Assembly (NCBI RefSeq): GCF_014042355.1
Contig: NZ_JACEZU010000013.1
Location: forward strand, 152,607-216,606
Direction: 5' to 3'
Length of the DNA stretch: 64,000 nucleotides
From: Rugamonas apoptosis
GTDB lineage: Bacteria; Pseudomonadota; Gammaproteobacteria; Burkholderiales; Burkholderiaceae_D
Shown here: piece by piece, positions 15,972-25,050 of the stretch
Layout: each line of letters begins with the position of its first letter
How positions within the stretch are numbered: position 1 is the stretch's first letter
Notes under the pieces: model-generated
What the model saw: the letters and a program-made list of their open reading frames with translations, nothing else
Told to the model about the DNA's origin: nothing
Databases searched by the model: none
Position numbers and translations under genes: made by a program

Positions 15972-17633
15972 TCAAGCATGCGCAAGTTCTTCGCGCCGCC
16001 GATTGCGCAGCGCGAACCGCTGCACTTTGCCGCTCGGCGTCTTGGGCAGACCGTCGACGAAATGCACGGTCCGGGGATAGGCGTGCGCGGCGAACTTGGT
16101 CTTGACCCATTGCTGGAGCTCGGAGGCCAGCGCCGGCGTGGGACTCACGCCGTCGCGCAGCACGACGAAGGCCTCGATGACTTCGCCGCGCACGGCATCG
16201 GGCACGGCGATGACCGCGCACTCCGACACGCCTTCGTGCGTCACGATGATCGATTCCACATCGAAGGGGCCGATGCGGTATCCCGCCATGATGATGACGT
16301 CATCGTCGCGGGCCGAGAAATAGCAATAGCCGTCGCTGTCGATGCGCCCGGCGTCCCCCGTCAAGTACCAGCGTCCATCGGCGGAGAATTTTTCCGCGCT
16401 TTTCTCCGCGTCATTCAGGTAGCCGCCGAACCAGGCCAATGGGCTAGCAGACAAGTCGATCGCCATCCGTCCGACCACGCCATTCGGGGCCGGCCTATCT
16501 GCATCCTGGTCCAGCACCGCCGCTTTCCAGCCCGGCATGGCAACACCCATGGAGCCCGGCACGATATCCTGCTTGAGGATGGGGTGATGGTGGTTGTTGA
16601 TCAACATGCCGGTCTCCGTCTGGCCGAAATGATCGCCGACCGGCATGCCGAGCGCGCCGATCGCCCATTCGTTGACTTCCGGCGTGAGCGGTTCGCCAGC
16701 GCTGGACAGGCAGCGCAGCCGCAATCCGGCCGGCACCGGCATACCTGATACGCGCAGCGAACGGTACACCGTCGGCGCGGCCGCGAAATTGGTGACGCCG
16801 CACAAGAGCAACGTGCCGTAGGTGGTTTCGGCGGAAAACGCGGCGCCCAGCAGGACGCTGCGCACACCGGTGGTCAGCGATCCCAGCACGCCGAAATACA
16901 GGCCATACGCCCATCCCGGATCGGCCGCGCACCAGTACACGTCATCCGCCCGAAGGCCAATGCCGAACTCGACATACGCGTGGAAGCTGGCCAGCGCTTT
17001 CAAGGGGACGATTACTCCCTTGGGCTTGCCAGTGGTACCGGACGTATAGATGTGGATCAGCGGTGCGTCGGCGCCGAGCGCAGCCGCCTCGACCGCAGGA
17101 TGGTCCCGGGCCATCAAGTCTTCAAAGCGCAGTCCGCCCGCCACCACGGCCCCCGGTTCGGCGCCGGCCACCACCGTGATCCATGGCGCGTTGGCCGGCA
17201 TGTCTTCATTGCCGTGCAGCTTGGAATGCTGGGCGTGATCGCAGATGACCGCCCGGGCGCCGCTGGCGTCGAGGCGCATCGCAATGGCCGCCGGCGCGAA
17301 CGCCGTGAACAAGGGCACGTGCACGGCGCCAAGGCGCCAGATCCCGACCAGGGCGACCAGCAGCGCGCGGCTTTTGCCCATTAGCGTGGCCACGCGGTCG
17401 CCCTGCCGGATGCCCTGCGCGTGGAGCGCGGCCGCGAATCGCTCCGATTCCGTGCGCAGTTCGGCATAGGTGATCGTTGCAAGCGACAAATCGGCATCGA
17501 CTATCTGGTACGCCACGGTCGTCGGGTCATGCCGGTCGCACAGCAGGTGGGCAGCGCTGGCGTGGTTTCCACCATACATCGCGATCAGCTGATTGACGCG
17601 CGCTTTCGGGTGGGTGTCTTGAGAAATGTACAT
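15972..17633 (-). CDS. Acyl-CoA ligase (AMP-binding, acetyl/propionyl-CoA synthetase-like)
   Basis: Adenylate-forming enzyme of 553 residues that activates a carboxylic acid to its CoA thioester. IYTSGTTGKPKG at 195-206 is the AMP/ATP P-loop. GDHFGQTETGM near 345 is the A5 motif, WYLTGDAGRIDSDGY is A7, and GYRIGPFDVES is A8. PKTPSGKVQRFALR near the C-terminus carries the catalytic lysine. A GGAG lies about eight bases before ATG 17633. It is placed 29 bases after an AAHS-family acid transporter, so the pair probably imports and activates the same acid. The substrate cannot be read from the sequence. Confidence 0.9.
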   Translation of the reverse strand: MYISQDTHPKARVNQLIAMYGGNHASAAHLLCDRHDPTTVAYQIVDADLSLATITYAELRTESERFAAALHAQGIRQGDRVATLMGKSRALLVALVGIWRLGAVHVPLFTAFAPAAIAMRLDASGARAVICDHAQHSKLHGNEDMPANAPWITVVAGAEPGAVVAGGLRFEDLMARDHPAVEAAALGADAPLIHIYTSGTTGKPKGVIVPLKALASFHAYVEFGIGLRADDVYWCAADPGWAYGLYFGVLGSLTTGVRSVLLGAAFSAETTYGTLLLCGVTNFAAAPTVYRSLRVSGMPVPAGLRLRCLSSAGEPLTPEVNEWAIGALGMPVGDHFGQTETGMLINNHHHPILKQDIVPGSMGVAMPGWKAAVLDQDADRPAPNGVVGRMAIDLSASPLAWFGGYLNDAEKSAEKFSADGRWYLTGDAGRIDSDGYCYFSARDDDVIIMAGYRIGPFDVESIIVTHEGVSECAVIAVPDAVRGEVIEAFVVLRDGVSPTPALASELQQWVKTKFAAHAYPRTVHFVDGLPKTPSGKVQRFALRNRRREELAHA

Positions 17634-17662
17634 GGTAGTCTCCAGTGATGAATTCGATGACG

Positions 17663-19033
17663 TCAACCTGCCACGCGCACCCGCGCGGTGGCTGGTGCCA
17701 GCGGTGTCGTGACGTTGCGTGCCTGCATCGCGGCACTGCGCGAATGATTGATCAACATAACGGCGACCGTACCGACGGCACCGGCGATGCCGATGGCGAA
17801 GAAATTCTGTTCCAGCGGCAGCTTCAGCGACACTAGCCAGCCAATCAGCACGGGAGCGACAACGCCGCCGATCCGGCCGATACCCGATGCGAATCCCACG
17901 CCGGTCGAACGGATCGCTAGCGGATAGAATTCACCGGCGAAGGCATAGGCGAGCAACTGCGTGCCGAGCGTGGAAGCGCCCACAACGAACACGACGATGA
18001 ACAGCAGCTCCGTCGATTTCGTGTACCCCATCAAGGTCAAGGCCACCGCCCCCAGCGCGTAGAACGACACCAGCACGTACTTGATATTGAACTTGTCGCC
18101 GAGATAGCCGCCGCCGATGGCGCCGACCATTGCACCGATATTGAACACCAGCACAAAATTGAGTGCCGATCCCAGGCTGTATCCGGCCATGGCCATCAGT
18201 TTCGTCAGCCATGAACTGAGCGCATACACCATAAACAAACCCATGAAGAACGCGGTCCAGATCATGACCGTGCTCAGCCCTCTACCGTGTTGAAACAGGG
18301 CGGCTACCGGGCGGTTCCCACTTGTCGCTTCCTCCGGAGGAAGAAAGCGCGCATTGTCGGGAATGGTGAAATCGGGAGCGAACATGCCGACGGTCTTGCG
18401 CAGTTCAGCGAACCGCTGGCGCTTGATCAGGAACGGCAGCGATTCGGGCACCGTCAGCAGAATGAACGGGATCAGAAACATCGGCACCAGGGCCGTGTAG
18501 AAAATCGATTGCCAGCCATAGGCGGCAATGACTTGCTTGGCCATCAGCGCGACCAGTATGCCGCCGATGGAATAGCCCGCGAACACCAGCGTCACTAGGC
18601 GCGTGCGTAACCTGGCAGGCGCGAACTCCGCCATGTGCGCCGTCATGATAGGCAACACGCCACCTATCCCCAGGCCGGCCAGAAACCGCATGGCGCTGAA
18701 CGAGTACGGATCGCTCGTCAGGCCGGCGGCCGCAGTGCATGCGCTGAATAGACCAACGCAAACCGAGATCAGCAGACGGCGTCCGACCCGGTCGGCCAGG
18801 GTGCCGAAGGTGATCGCTCCCAGCATCATGCCGACCAGGGCCGAACTTGCCATGAGTCCGGCACTGTTGGCGTCCACGCCCATGTCCTTCATGATCGATG
18901 GCAGGGCGGCACCGACTATCGCCAGGTCGTAACCGTCCAGGACCAGGATCAAGGCCCCCCAAAAGAGCACCGCCGCGTGAAACCGGTTGAACCTTGATGT
19001 ATCGGCCAGCCGGCGTAGTTCGGAATATTGCAT
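17663..19033 (-). CDS. MFS transporter, aromatic acid:H+ symporter (AAHS) type
   Basis: Twelve-helix inner-membrane symporter of 456 residues. VLDGYDLAIVGAALPSIMKD at residues 31-50 is the AAHS signature, in which the DGYD acidic residues are needed for uptake in PcaK/BenK relatives. GTLADRVGRRLL near 85 is the MFS loop 2-3 motif. ATG 19033 follows a GGAG box; longer frames lack homology. It precedes the acyl-CoA ligase and is divergent from an AraC-type regulator, suggesting regulated uptake of an aromatic or short carboxylic acid. Confidence 0.9.
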   Translation of the reverse strand: MQYSELRRLADTSRFNRFHAAVLFWGALILVLDGYDLAIVGAALPSIMKDMGVDANSAGLMASSALVGMMLGAITFGTLADRVGRRLLISVCVGLFSACTAAAGLTSDPYSFSAMRFLAGLGIGGVLPIMTAHMAEFAPARLRTRLVTLVFAGYSIGGILVALMAKQVIAAYGWQSIFYTALVPMFLIPFILLTVPESLPFLIKRQRFAELRKTVGMFAPDFTIPDNARFLPPEEATSGNRPVAALFQHGRGLSTVMIWTAFFMGLFMVYALSSWLTKLMAMAGYSLGSALNFVLVFNIGAMVGAIGGGYLGDKFNIKYVLVSFYALGAVALTLMGYTKSTELLFIVVFVVGASTLGTQLLAYAFAGEFYPLAIRSTGVGFASGIGRIGGVVAPVLIGWLVSLKLPLEQNFFAIGIAGAVGTVAVMLINHSRSAAMQARNVTTPLAPATARVRVAG

Positions 19034-19431
19034 TGTCGTCTCCATTGTTGTGATGTGTTTCTGTGATAAACGCGATGGGTACATTGCCCGTATCGTCGTT
19101 TTCAAAACGGATATCAGCGGAGGCGAACGCGGTATGCGGGGTAAGGTCACCTTACGCCGCCGACGGCATAGATATGCCAGGGCCGGGTGTTCTTGGTGGA
19201 CTATGATCAAGTCCCCTCCCATGGGGCAGTCCCGCCTGGTCAAGGCATGGCTTGCTTGCTGCTGTTTGCGAAGTATAGGGAGGCGGGGTCTTGCCGGCGA
19301 TGCCCGAAATCGTCATTCATCGTGAGCGATTTGGCCATACGATTGCCAACCGTATGCGCTATGATCGGGGCACTTAAGCGGCACCATGCCGCGTCGTGTG
19401 TCCCGTCTTATGTTGTACATGGATGGCCCAA
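19034..19431. promoter_or_regulatory. Divergent control region between AAHS transporter and AraC regulator
   Basis: About 400 bases with no convincing gene. It contains a perfect palindrome GTAAGGT-C-ACCTTAC at 19141-19155 and an inverted repeat CATACG-N9-CGTATG at 19336-19356. Either could bind the divergently encoded AraC-type protein, though that family often uses direct repeats. Confidence 0.45.
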
Positions 19432-20442
19432 ATGCAAAAAGGCAGTGTTTCGATTTACTTCGTCAATTCCGCGCTGGCGCCGGTATTGGCGCGCGGCATA
19501 GACGTGGCGCCCTTGCTGGCGGAGGCCGGCATTTCGCCAGCCGTCCTGCTAGCACCGCTGGGTCGTGTGACCCCCAACAGCTTCAGCGCGTTGTGGCTGA
19601 GCGTGGCGAGGGTGCTGGACGATGAACTGTTTGGCCAGGATGCGCGGCGCATGAAGGTCGGCAGCTTCGCTATGCTTAGCCATATCCTGACCGACTGCGC
19701 GACATTGCACGATGCGTTGTCCCGCATGGCGAAGTTCTTCAATCTGATACTCGACGACTTTCAGTGCGCTCTGGAGATCAAGGGCCCACAGGCGCTATTG
19801 ACCATCCGGGAAGTGCCCGGCGCGCCGGTGCCACGCGTGTTTGGTCATGAGACCCTGTTGATGCTGCAGCATGGGCTGGCCTGTTGGTTGATCGGACGGC
19901 GCATCCCGATCCTGGCGGCCGCCTTTGCCTATCCTGAGCCGTCGCGCAGTGCGGAATATCAGTTCATGTATTCCAGCCAGTTACGCTTTAATGAAGCCGT
20001 GACTTCGCTGTGCTTCGATCGCGCCCACCTCGGTCTGCCGGTGATTCAGAATGAGCGTACCGCCAGGGAATTTGTGCGCAATGCGCCGGCCAACATCGTG
20101 CTCAAGTATAAGAATGTCAACAGCCTGGCGGCACAGATCCGCAGGCAACTGCGATCGGCGCCCAGCTTCGAATGGCCGGAATTCGAGGCAGTCGCCAAAT
20201 CGCTCGGCAAAACCCCTTCCACATTGCGCCGCCGCCTGGAACAGGAAGGGCAATCATTTCAGACCATCAAGGATCAATTGCGCAGGGACATGGCGATCGA
20301 CTACCTATGCCATACCACCAGAAGCGTAGCGGACATAGCGGCCGAACTGGGCTTCGCCGAATCCAGCGCCTTTCATCGCGCTTTCAAAAGGTGGGCTGGG
20401 GCATCGCCTGGGGAATACCGATTGCTCGCGCATAAGAGCTGA
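19432..20442 (+). CDS. AraC-family regulator (arabinose-binding-like N-terminus)
   Basis: Transcription factor of 336 residues of the OruR/ArgR-like AraC group. The N-terminal domain (about 1-200) is the sensor found in regulators of amino-acid and acid catabolism. The C-terminal domain has two helix-turn-helices: SLGKTPSTLRRRLEQEGQSF and RSVADIAAELGFAESSAFHR, ending WAGASPGEYR. ATG 19432 gives MQKGSVSIYFVN, the usual start. ATG 19423 and GTG 19396 in the same frame are alternatives. It probably controls the divergent AAHS transporter and acyl-CoA ligase. Confidence 0.87.
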   Translation: MQKGSVSIYFVNSALAPVLARGIDVAPLLAEAGISPAVLLAPLGRVTPNSFSALWLSVARVLDDELFGQDARRMKVGSFAMLSHILTDCATLHDALSRMAKFFNLILDDFQCALEIKGPQALLTIREVPGAPVPRVFGHETLLMLQHGLACWLIGRRIPILAAAFAYPEPSRSAEYQFMYSSQLRFNEAVTSLCFDRAHLGLPVIQNERTAREFVRNAPANIVLKYKNVNSLAAQIRRQLRSAPSFEWPEFEAVAKSLGKTPSTLRRRLEQEGQSFQTIKDQLRRDMAIDYLCHTTRSVADIAAELGFAESSAFHRAFKRWAGASPGEYRLLAHKS

Positions 20443-20767
20443 TGCTTCGAAAGGCCGGGCAAATTACTGTCCAAACAAAGCTGAGCTGGTCTGCAATCTG
20501 TACCGCCCCCCTGATGCCCTGCTGACGGTCGCCTTTTGCCTGGCCGTTAAGCCGTCGTCCGAAGCCGTCGAAAAAAATAACCTGAGCTGGTCCGGCGTCC
20601 ACTGTACCACGTGGCGGTCACTCTTCGTGCCGGCGCAGATTTGAAAAAGAATTGACCTGTCTGGGCAATCTGGTTGTCCGCGGCAATTCAACGGATGCGC
20701 GCCGGCCCTGCCGTATTTCAGCAGGACTTAGTCAAAAATATGCTGCTTAATCAAAAGGTGCAATCAT
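20443..20767. other. Intergenic, no recognised gene
   Basis: About 325 bases. Two related segments, CTGAGCTGGTC near 20480 and again near 20582, hint at remnants of a repeated element. A 75-codon open frame on the minus strand shows no recognisable family. Confidence 0.35.
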
Positions 20768-21445
20768 ATGGACATCATTTCTGATTTTTTCAGTCGCCAG
20801 TGGTTCTTTTCCAGACTATCCGAAAACGAACGGGACATCTTGTTAAAGTCCTCATTTACCAAGGTAGTTGAAGCGGGAAGTTATATCTGCCAATTTGGAA
20901 GTAGAGCCGACATGTGGTACGGAGTGGTTTCCGGATTCGTAAAAGTCTCAGTTACTTCAAAAAGTGGCAAAGTGACTTCATATGTCGCCGTTGCTGCGGA
21001 CGATTGGATCGGAGAGGGTTCCGTGCTAAAAGGCGGCGTTCGTCCCTATGATATCATTGCATTACGCGATTCAAAAATAGTATGTGTTCCACGCTCAGTT
21101 TTTGTCGATTTATATAATACCAATATTGATTTTTGTCACTTTCTAATCGAACGCATGAACCGACGCCTAGCGCATTTCATCGTTTCAATGCAAATTGATC
21201 GGCTGATTAACCCCGACGTAAAAGTTGCCCGCATCCTTGGCATGCTGACCCAAGATCTCGCCACGGACGGGCCTCAGAATTTAAGCCTGAATCAAACAGA
21301 ACTAGCTCTACTTTGCGGTCTTTCACGGCCATTTACAAACCGCGTGGTAACGAAACTCACGAAGTTGGGCCTGATCACCCATGAGTATGGAAAAATTACC
21401 ATACTGGACCGTGCAGGCCTGGAAGCTTTTGATGAGCCGGATTAA
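20768..21445 (+). CDS. Crp/Fnr-family transcriptional regulator
   Basis: Protein of 225 residues with an N-terminal cyclic-nucleotide-binding fold (about 20-140; for example CQFGSRADMWYGVVSGFVKV) and a C-terminal Crp-type winged helix (LSLNQTELALLCGLSRPFTN, then KLTKLGLITHEYGKITI). There is no N-terminal cysteine cluster, so it is not an oxygen-sensing Fnr. The cAMP-contact residues of Crp are not conserved in an obvious way. Codons are clearly richer in A and T than in surrounding genes, suggesting recent acquisition. No operon partner is evident; the neighbours on both sides are decayed DNA. The target is unknown. Confidence 0.88.
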   Translation: MDIISDFFSRQWFFSRLSENERDILLKSSFTKVVEAGSYICQFGSRADMWYGVVSGFVKVSVTSKSGKVTSYVAVAADDWIGEGSVLKGGVRPYDIIALRDSKIVCVPRSVFVDLYNTNIDFCHFLIERMNRRLAHFIVSMQIDRLINPDVKVARILGMLTQDLATDGPQNLSLNQTELALLCGLSRPFTNRVVTKLTKLGLITHEYGKITILDRAGLEAFDEPD

Positions 21446-21919
21446 TTATTAAGTTCGACGTCTGCCTGTACCGTATTGCCTCCGCGGCCAATCGTCTGCC
21501 TGATGGCGCTGGCGCCCCGGCATCGCCACTGGGCGTCCCCTCCCCCATGACACATCGTTGACAAGGTCCTGCACCAAGGCCGGCTCAGCTATCCCCGCAA
21601 AGTCTCGACATACGAATGCCGATCCCGATTCACAAGAGCGCCGCCGGACCTTGATGGAGGAATAACACGTTCGCGGTATCCGTTGGGCGGCGCGGCCACC
21701 GCGGGCCAAGCCATCCATGTTGGGCCGCAACATCGAAAGTTTTGGAAGACTGTTATTGGGAGCACAAAGTCGTCCATACCTTTCATCTATACTAAATTTC
21801 TGAAGGCCTTCAAACATCGCCAAGACTTAATAAGATCAGTCCAGTCATGGATCGCACAAGCGGCCATGACAAGTCCTGGCCGTCACTCTTAAAATCGCTA
21901 ACTTTTTGAAAGATAACAG
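21446..21919. other. Degenerate intergenic stretch
   Basis: No intact gene. On the minus strand at about 21449-21520 a 24-residue frame reads AIRQTIGRGGNTVQADVEL, which resembles the GG-AxxVxADV segment of short-chain dehydrogenases, so this may be the remains of such a gene. The rest has no recognisable coding content. Confidence 0.35.
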
Positions 21920-22328
21920 ATGAGCATTGAAGAAAAAAATCACCATGAATTTTTTTGTGAAATTCACACTGACTGATATTGATAAAGCGCTGGACGTGCT
22001 GGGCGGCGATGTCGTCTGGACGCTGGTGGGAGAAGCCCGGCGGTTCCGCTACGCGGGCGCCAAGGATAAGATTGGTTTTACGGAACTGATAAATTACTTT
22101 CTCGGTGAGCTATCGGAATTTCTCTGGATTCCAAATATGATGACAGCGGAAGACGATCGCGTGGCGGTAGAGGCGGAGACCTTCGGCCAAATGGATGATG
22201 GAAAGAAATAGGATAATTTCTGCCATATTAGTTTCTTGGTATGAGACCGAGAAATTTAGAACGTACGGGAATTTATGGATCCCCTGGAAGTACTTGAATT
22301 TACCGGGGAAATTAAATTCCTAAACTGA
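21920..22328 (+). pseudogene. SnoaL/NTF2-like protein, inactivated by stops and a frameshift
   Basis: Remnant of a small SnoaL-like (NTF2-fold) protein. ATG 21920 opens MSIEEKNHHEFFCEIHTD, a typical start, then the frame is lost. A second frame continues TDIDKALDVLGGDVVWTLVG, FTELINYFLGELSEF and DDRVAVEAETFGQMDDGKK. That same frame goes on past three in-frame stops at about 22209, 22242 and 22257 (expected Tyr, Arg and Lys codons) to NVREFMDPLEVLEF and ends at 22328. Three nonsense changes plus a frameshift show it is dead but fairly recent, because similarity is kept throughout. Confidence 0.8.
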
Positions 22329-22480
22329 TGCGCGCGGTTTCATGCGCACATTCAGAACGGAAGCACGAAAGACACGACTAGGCTGGCGCCAACAAAATAG
22401 GCCGGAGCCCGTATCAATTCGCTTATAAATACAGCCGGCATGTCCTCGGTCCGGCATAAAAATTACATTAGGAGACGACA

Positions 22481-24082
22481 ATGTACACTCTCACTACCCA
22501 TCCCCACGCGGCTGCCGCGCTCGCCACGTTTACCGCTCTCGTGCTAGCTGGCTGCGGCGGCCGCGACCACTCCGCGACACAATCGTCGGCCCTTGCACAG
22601 ACGCCTACCGTGACGGCCCAGCAAGCGTGCGAGACGCTCAAAGGGAAAACGATAGGCGGAGCATCGGTCGACGCTGCAACGATGGTTGATGCTACCGCTG
22701 CCAGTCCGACGTACTGCAAGGTGAGCGCCACCATTGCACCTGCACTTGTTCTGGAACTGGACATTCCCAACAACTGGAACGGAAAACTCTTGTACTCTGG
22801 TGGAGGTGGGTACGACGGGGTTATTTCGGGCTTCGTATTTAGCCCCGGTGTTCTTGCAGGAGGGTATGCGGTCGTACAGAGCAACGGCGGACACATCGGC
22901 TCGCCTTTCGATGCCTCGTTCGCTTTGGATCCGAATCTCGCATATTTGTTCGGGCCGGGTTCCGTACCAACGGTGACGGCCACGGCGAAGCAGATACTGC
23001 AGGCCACGTTTGGCAAAATCCCGGAACGATCGTATTTCGAAGGCTGTTCGAATGGCGGCCGAGAGGCATTAATGGCCGCACAACGTGAGCCGTCCCTTTT
23101 CGACGGGATCATCGCGCGGGCACCGGCATACGACTGGCCGGGATTTATGGGGGCATTCAACCGCAATGCCAAGGCCATCGCCGCCCCGGGCGCTGCCTTC
23201 ACAAGTGCGAAGGTCGCGCTGCTCGCCAAGGCGGTACGCGACGCATGCGACGCGAAGGATGGCATCGCGGATGGGCTTGTGTCGAATCAGTCGGCCTGCA
23301 ATTTCGATCCGAGTGTGTTGCGCTGCGCGGCCGGACAGGATACTGGCGACACCTGCCTGTCGGATGCTCAATTGGCAGTCGTCAATACCTGGACCACACC
23401 CGTGAGTTTCGGCAACGGCGCATACCAATACCAAGGATGGGCGCTGAGCGGAAATGAGGATGAACAGGTGGGGCCGCTCGGAGGAGCCTGGAACACTTGG
23501 CTCACGGGCAGCACCGGGAACGGCAGCGATTCAACGCAGTTCCTGCTCCAGGACACCACCGTCAAATACTATCTGGCGCGGGGCGCCAACGCAAATTCAC
23601 TTGCCTACGATTGGGACTCGAACCAGCAAGGGTTGTTCACACTGGCGGCACTCAATAGTGCGACAAGTGCCGACCTGCGACCGTTCATGAGCAACGGCGG
23701 AAAATTGATCCTCTGGCATGGGACAAACGACATGGCTCTGAGCCACCGGGCAACGACGGCGTATTACGAAGGCGTGAAGACGGCAGTGGGTGGGCAGTCG
23801 GCGCTCGACAAATTTGTGCGCTACTACCAGGCACCCGGTGTCAATCATTGCACTGGCGGCCCAGGAGCCGACTCGGTGAACCTGGTCGCTGCGCTGGACA
23901 AATGGGTTACGCAAGGAACTGATCCTGGCCAACCGACAGCCTCCAAAATCGGTGTCGACGGCAGTGCCGCTTTCACGCGGCCATTGTGCCAGTATCCCCA
24001 ATTCCCTCGCTATACGGGACCGGCAAACGACGTAACCGCGGCTAAGCTGGCAAGCAATTACACTTGCACTACGCCCTCGTGA
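22481..24082 (+). CDS. Tannase/feruloyl esterase family lipoprotein
   Basis: Serine esterase of 533 residues, probably outer-membrane anchored or secreted, hydrolysing esters of phenolic acids (tannins, feruloyl or similar). A lipobox LAGC places the lipidated Cys at 25. The tannase CS-D-HC motif is complete: Cys189-Ser190 in EGCSNGGRE, Asp417 in HGTNDMALSH, and His456-Cys457 in GVNHC. The two cysteines are expected to pair and hold Ser and His together. The Asp-rich segment DACDAKDGIADGLV (254-267) matches the calcium site of the family. AGGAG lies eight bases before the ATG. It stands alone between decayed genes. Confidence 0.92.
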   Translation: MYTLTTHPHAAAALATFTALVLAGCGGRDHSATQSSALAQTPTVTAQQACETLKGKTIGGASVDAATMVDATAASPTYCKVSATIAPALVLELDIPNNWNGKLLYSGGGGYDGVISGFVFSPGVLAGGYAVVQSNGGHIGSPFDASFALDPNLAYLFGPGSVPTVTATAKQILQATFGKIPERSYFEGCSNGGREALMAAQREPSLFDGIIARAPAYDWPGFMGAFNRNAKAIAAPGAAFTSAKVALLAKAVRDACDAKDGIADGLVSNQSACNFDPSVLRCAAGQDTGDTCLSDAQLAVVNTWTTPVSFGNGAYQYQGWALSGNEDEQVGPLGGAWNTWLTGSTGNGSDSTQFLLQDTTVKYYLARGANANSLAYDWDSNQQGLFTLAALNSATSADLRPFMSNGGKLILWHGTNDMALSHRATTAYYEGVKTAVGGQSALDKFVRYYQAPGVNHCTGGPGADSVNLVAALDKWVTQGTDPGQPTASKIGVDGSAAFTRPLCQYPQFPRYTGPANDVTAAKLASNYTCTTPS

Positions 24083-24252
24083 AAGAAAGGGGCGAAGATG
24101 CACGCCGTTTGGCGTTGGGCTTGACCTCCAAAGAACGGCGTTGAGCTTCGACGGGTGACGCGTTGGGGAGGTCTTGCTAGGCTGCTGGAGTGCAAATTTT
24201 GTAGCAAACGCGACCTGATCTGACGGTTGCCCCGGTCTGTAGACTGCAATTG

Positions 24253-24651
24253 TCAGATTGAGTTGTTCAATGCGGTAGCTGTATTTGAAACGGCACACGC
24301 GTCGTATTTGGCTTGCGAGAGCAGCACCGCATCCATGTGCTGTTCAGCCCAATGCGCGAAGGTGTTGACCGTCTGAACCAAAGATTGACCGAGATCTGTC
24401 AGCACGTACTCCACGGTGACGGGGACGGTTGCATAGACACTGCGCGACAACAGACCATCGCGCTCAAGCTTCTTCAAGGTCTGTGACAAGACTTTCTGTG
24501 AGATTCCCTTGATGTCCCGGCGCAACTGGTTGAAGCGCACTGGCTCATTCTGGATCCGGGCAAGGATAAGCAGCGCCCACTTGTCAGCCAAGCGATCCAG
24601 CACTTGCCGGGCGGGGCATCGATCTTCATAGACGTTGTAGGAGGGGGGCAT
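24253..24651 (-). CDS. HxlR-family transcriptional regulator
   Basis: Winged-helix regulator of 132 residues. The HxlR pattern is clear: CPARQVLDRLADKWALLILA, RFNQLRRDIKGISQKVLSQT and LKKLERDGLLSR. Such proteins usually repress a divergent oxidoreductase gene in response to electrophiles or redox stress. Here the divergent gene is an NmrA-like NAD(P)-binding protein, now truncated. The shared region holds a large inverted repeat. Cys11 lies at the conserved N-terminal cysteine position. Confidence 0.93.
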   Translation of the reverse strand: MPPSYNVYEDRCPARQVLDRLADKWALLILARIQNEPVRFNQLRRDIKGISQKVLSQTLKKLERDGLLSRSVYATVPVTVEYVLTDLGQSLVQTVNTFAHWAEQHMDAVLLSQAKYDACAVSNTATALNNSI

Positions 24652-24672
24652 ATTCAGGGCGTAAGCCTCAAG

Positions 24673-24772
24673 GGTGGTTACCGCAACGAAACTTGATAAG
24701 GAAATAGTGCCTTCTTGTGCCTGATTTTATCACTGATTACAATTACATACTAAGTTTCATTTAGTTACCACC
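24673..24772. promoter_or_regulatory. Large inverted repeat, probable HxlR operator
   Basis: GGTGGTTACC...CGAAACTT (24673-24694) and AAGTTTCATTTAGTTACCACC (24752-24772) are imperfect inverted copies of about 21 bases. They flank the control region between the HxlR gene and the divergent NmrA-like gene, and suit a dimeric winged-helix protein acting on both promoters. Confidence 0.6.
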
Positions 24773-24787
24773 AAAGGAGCTCTTCCA

Positions 24788-24937
24788 ATGTCCAAAAAAA
24801 TTCTCGTTCTCGGCGCCACCGGAAACGTCGGCCGCCCCCTCGTGCAAGCCTTGCTGCGCAAAGGCGAGCAGGTCAAGGCAACCGTGCAGGAAAGGCGGCG
24901 CTCTGACCTGATATCCCGCACTATCCAGACCGTGTAG
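24788..24937 (+). pseudogene. Truncated NmrA-like NAD(P)-binding protein
   Basis: Only the first 49 codons remain. MSKKILVLGATGNVGRPLVQ is the Rossmann start of NmrA/SDR-a5 proteins (GATGxxG), continuing ALLRKGEQVKATVQ. From about codon 36 the sequence is unrelated and soon stops. The normal protein is about 280-300 residues, so it is inactivated by a deletion. It retains a ribosome binding site (AAAGGAG) and the expected place opposite the HxlR regulator and before a SnoaL-like gene. Confidence 0.8.
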
Positions 24938-25050
24938 AAATCCAGCCCGGTGAACGCCGCCAGCGACAGCTGGAATAGTGATCAGCCGGGCTTACCGTAG
25001 CCTCGCGACAAGTCGCTTGACCTCAACGTAAGACATTTGGAGGAATAATA

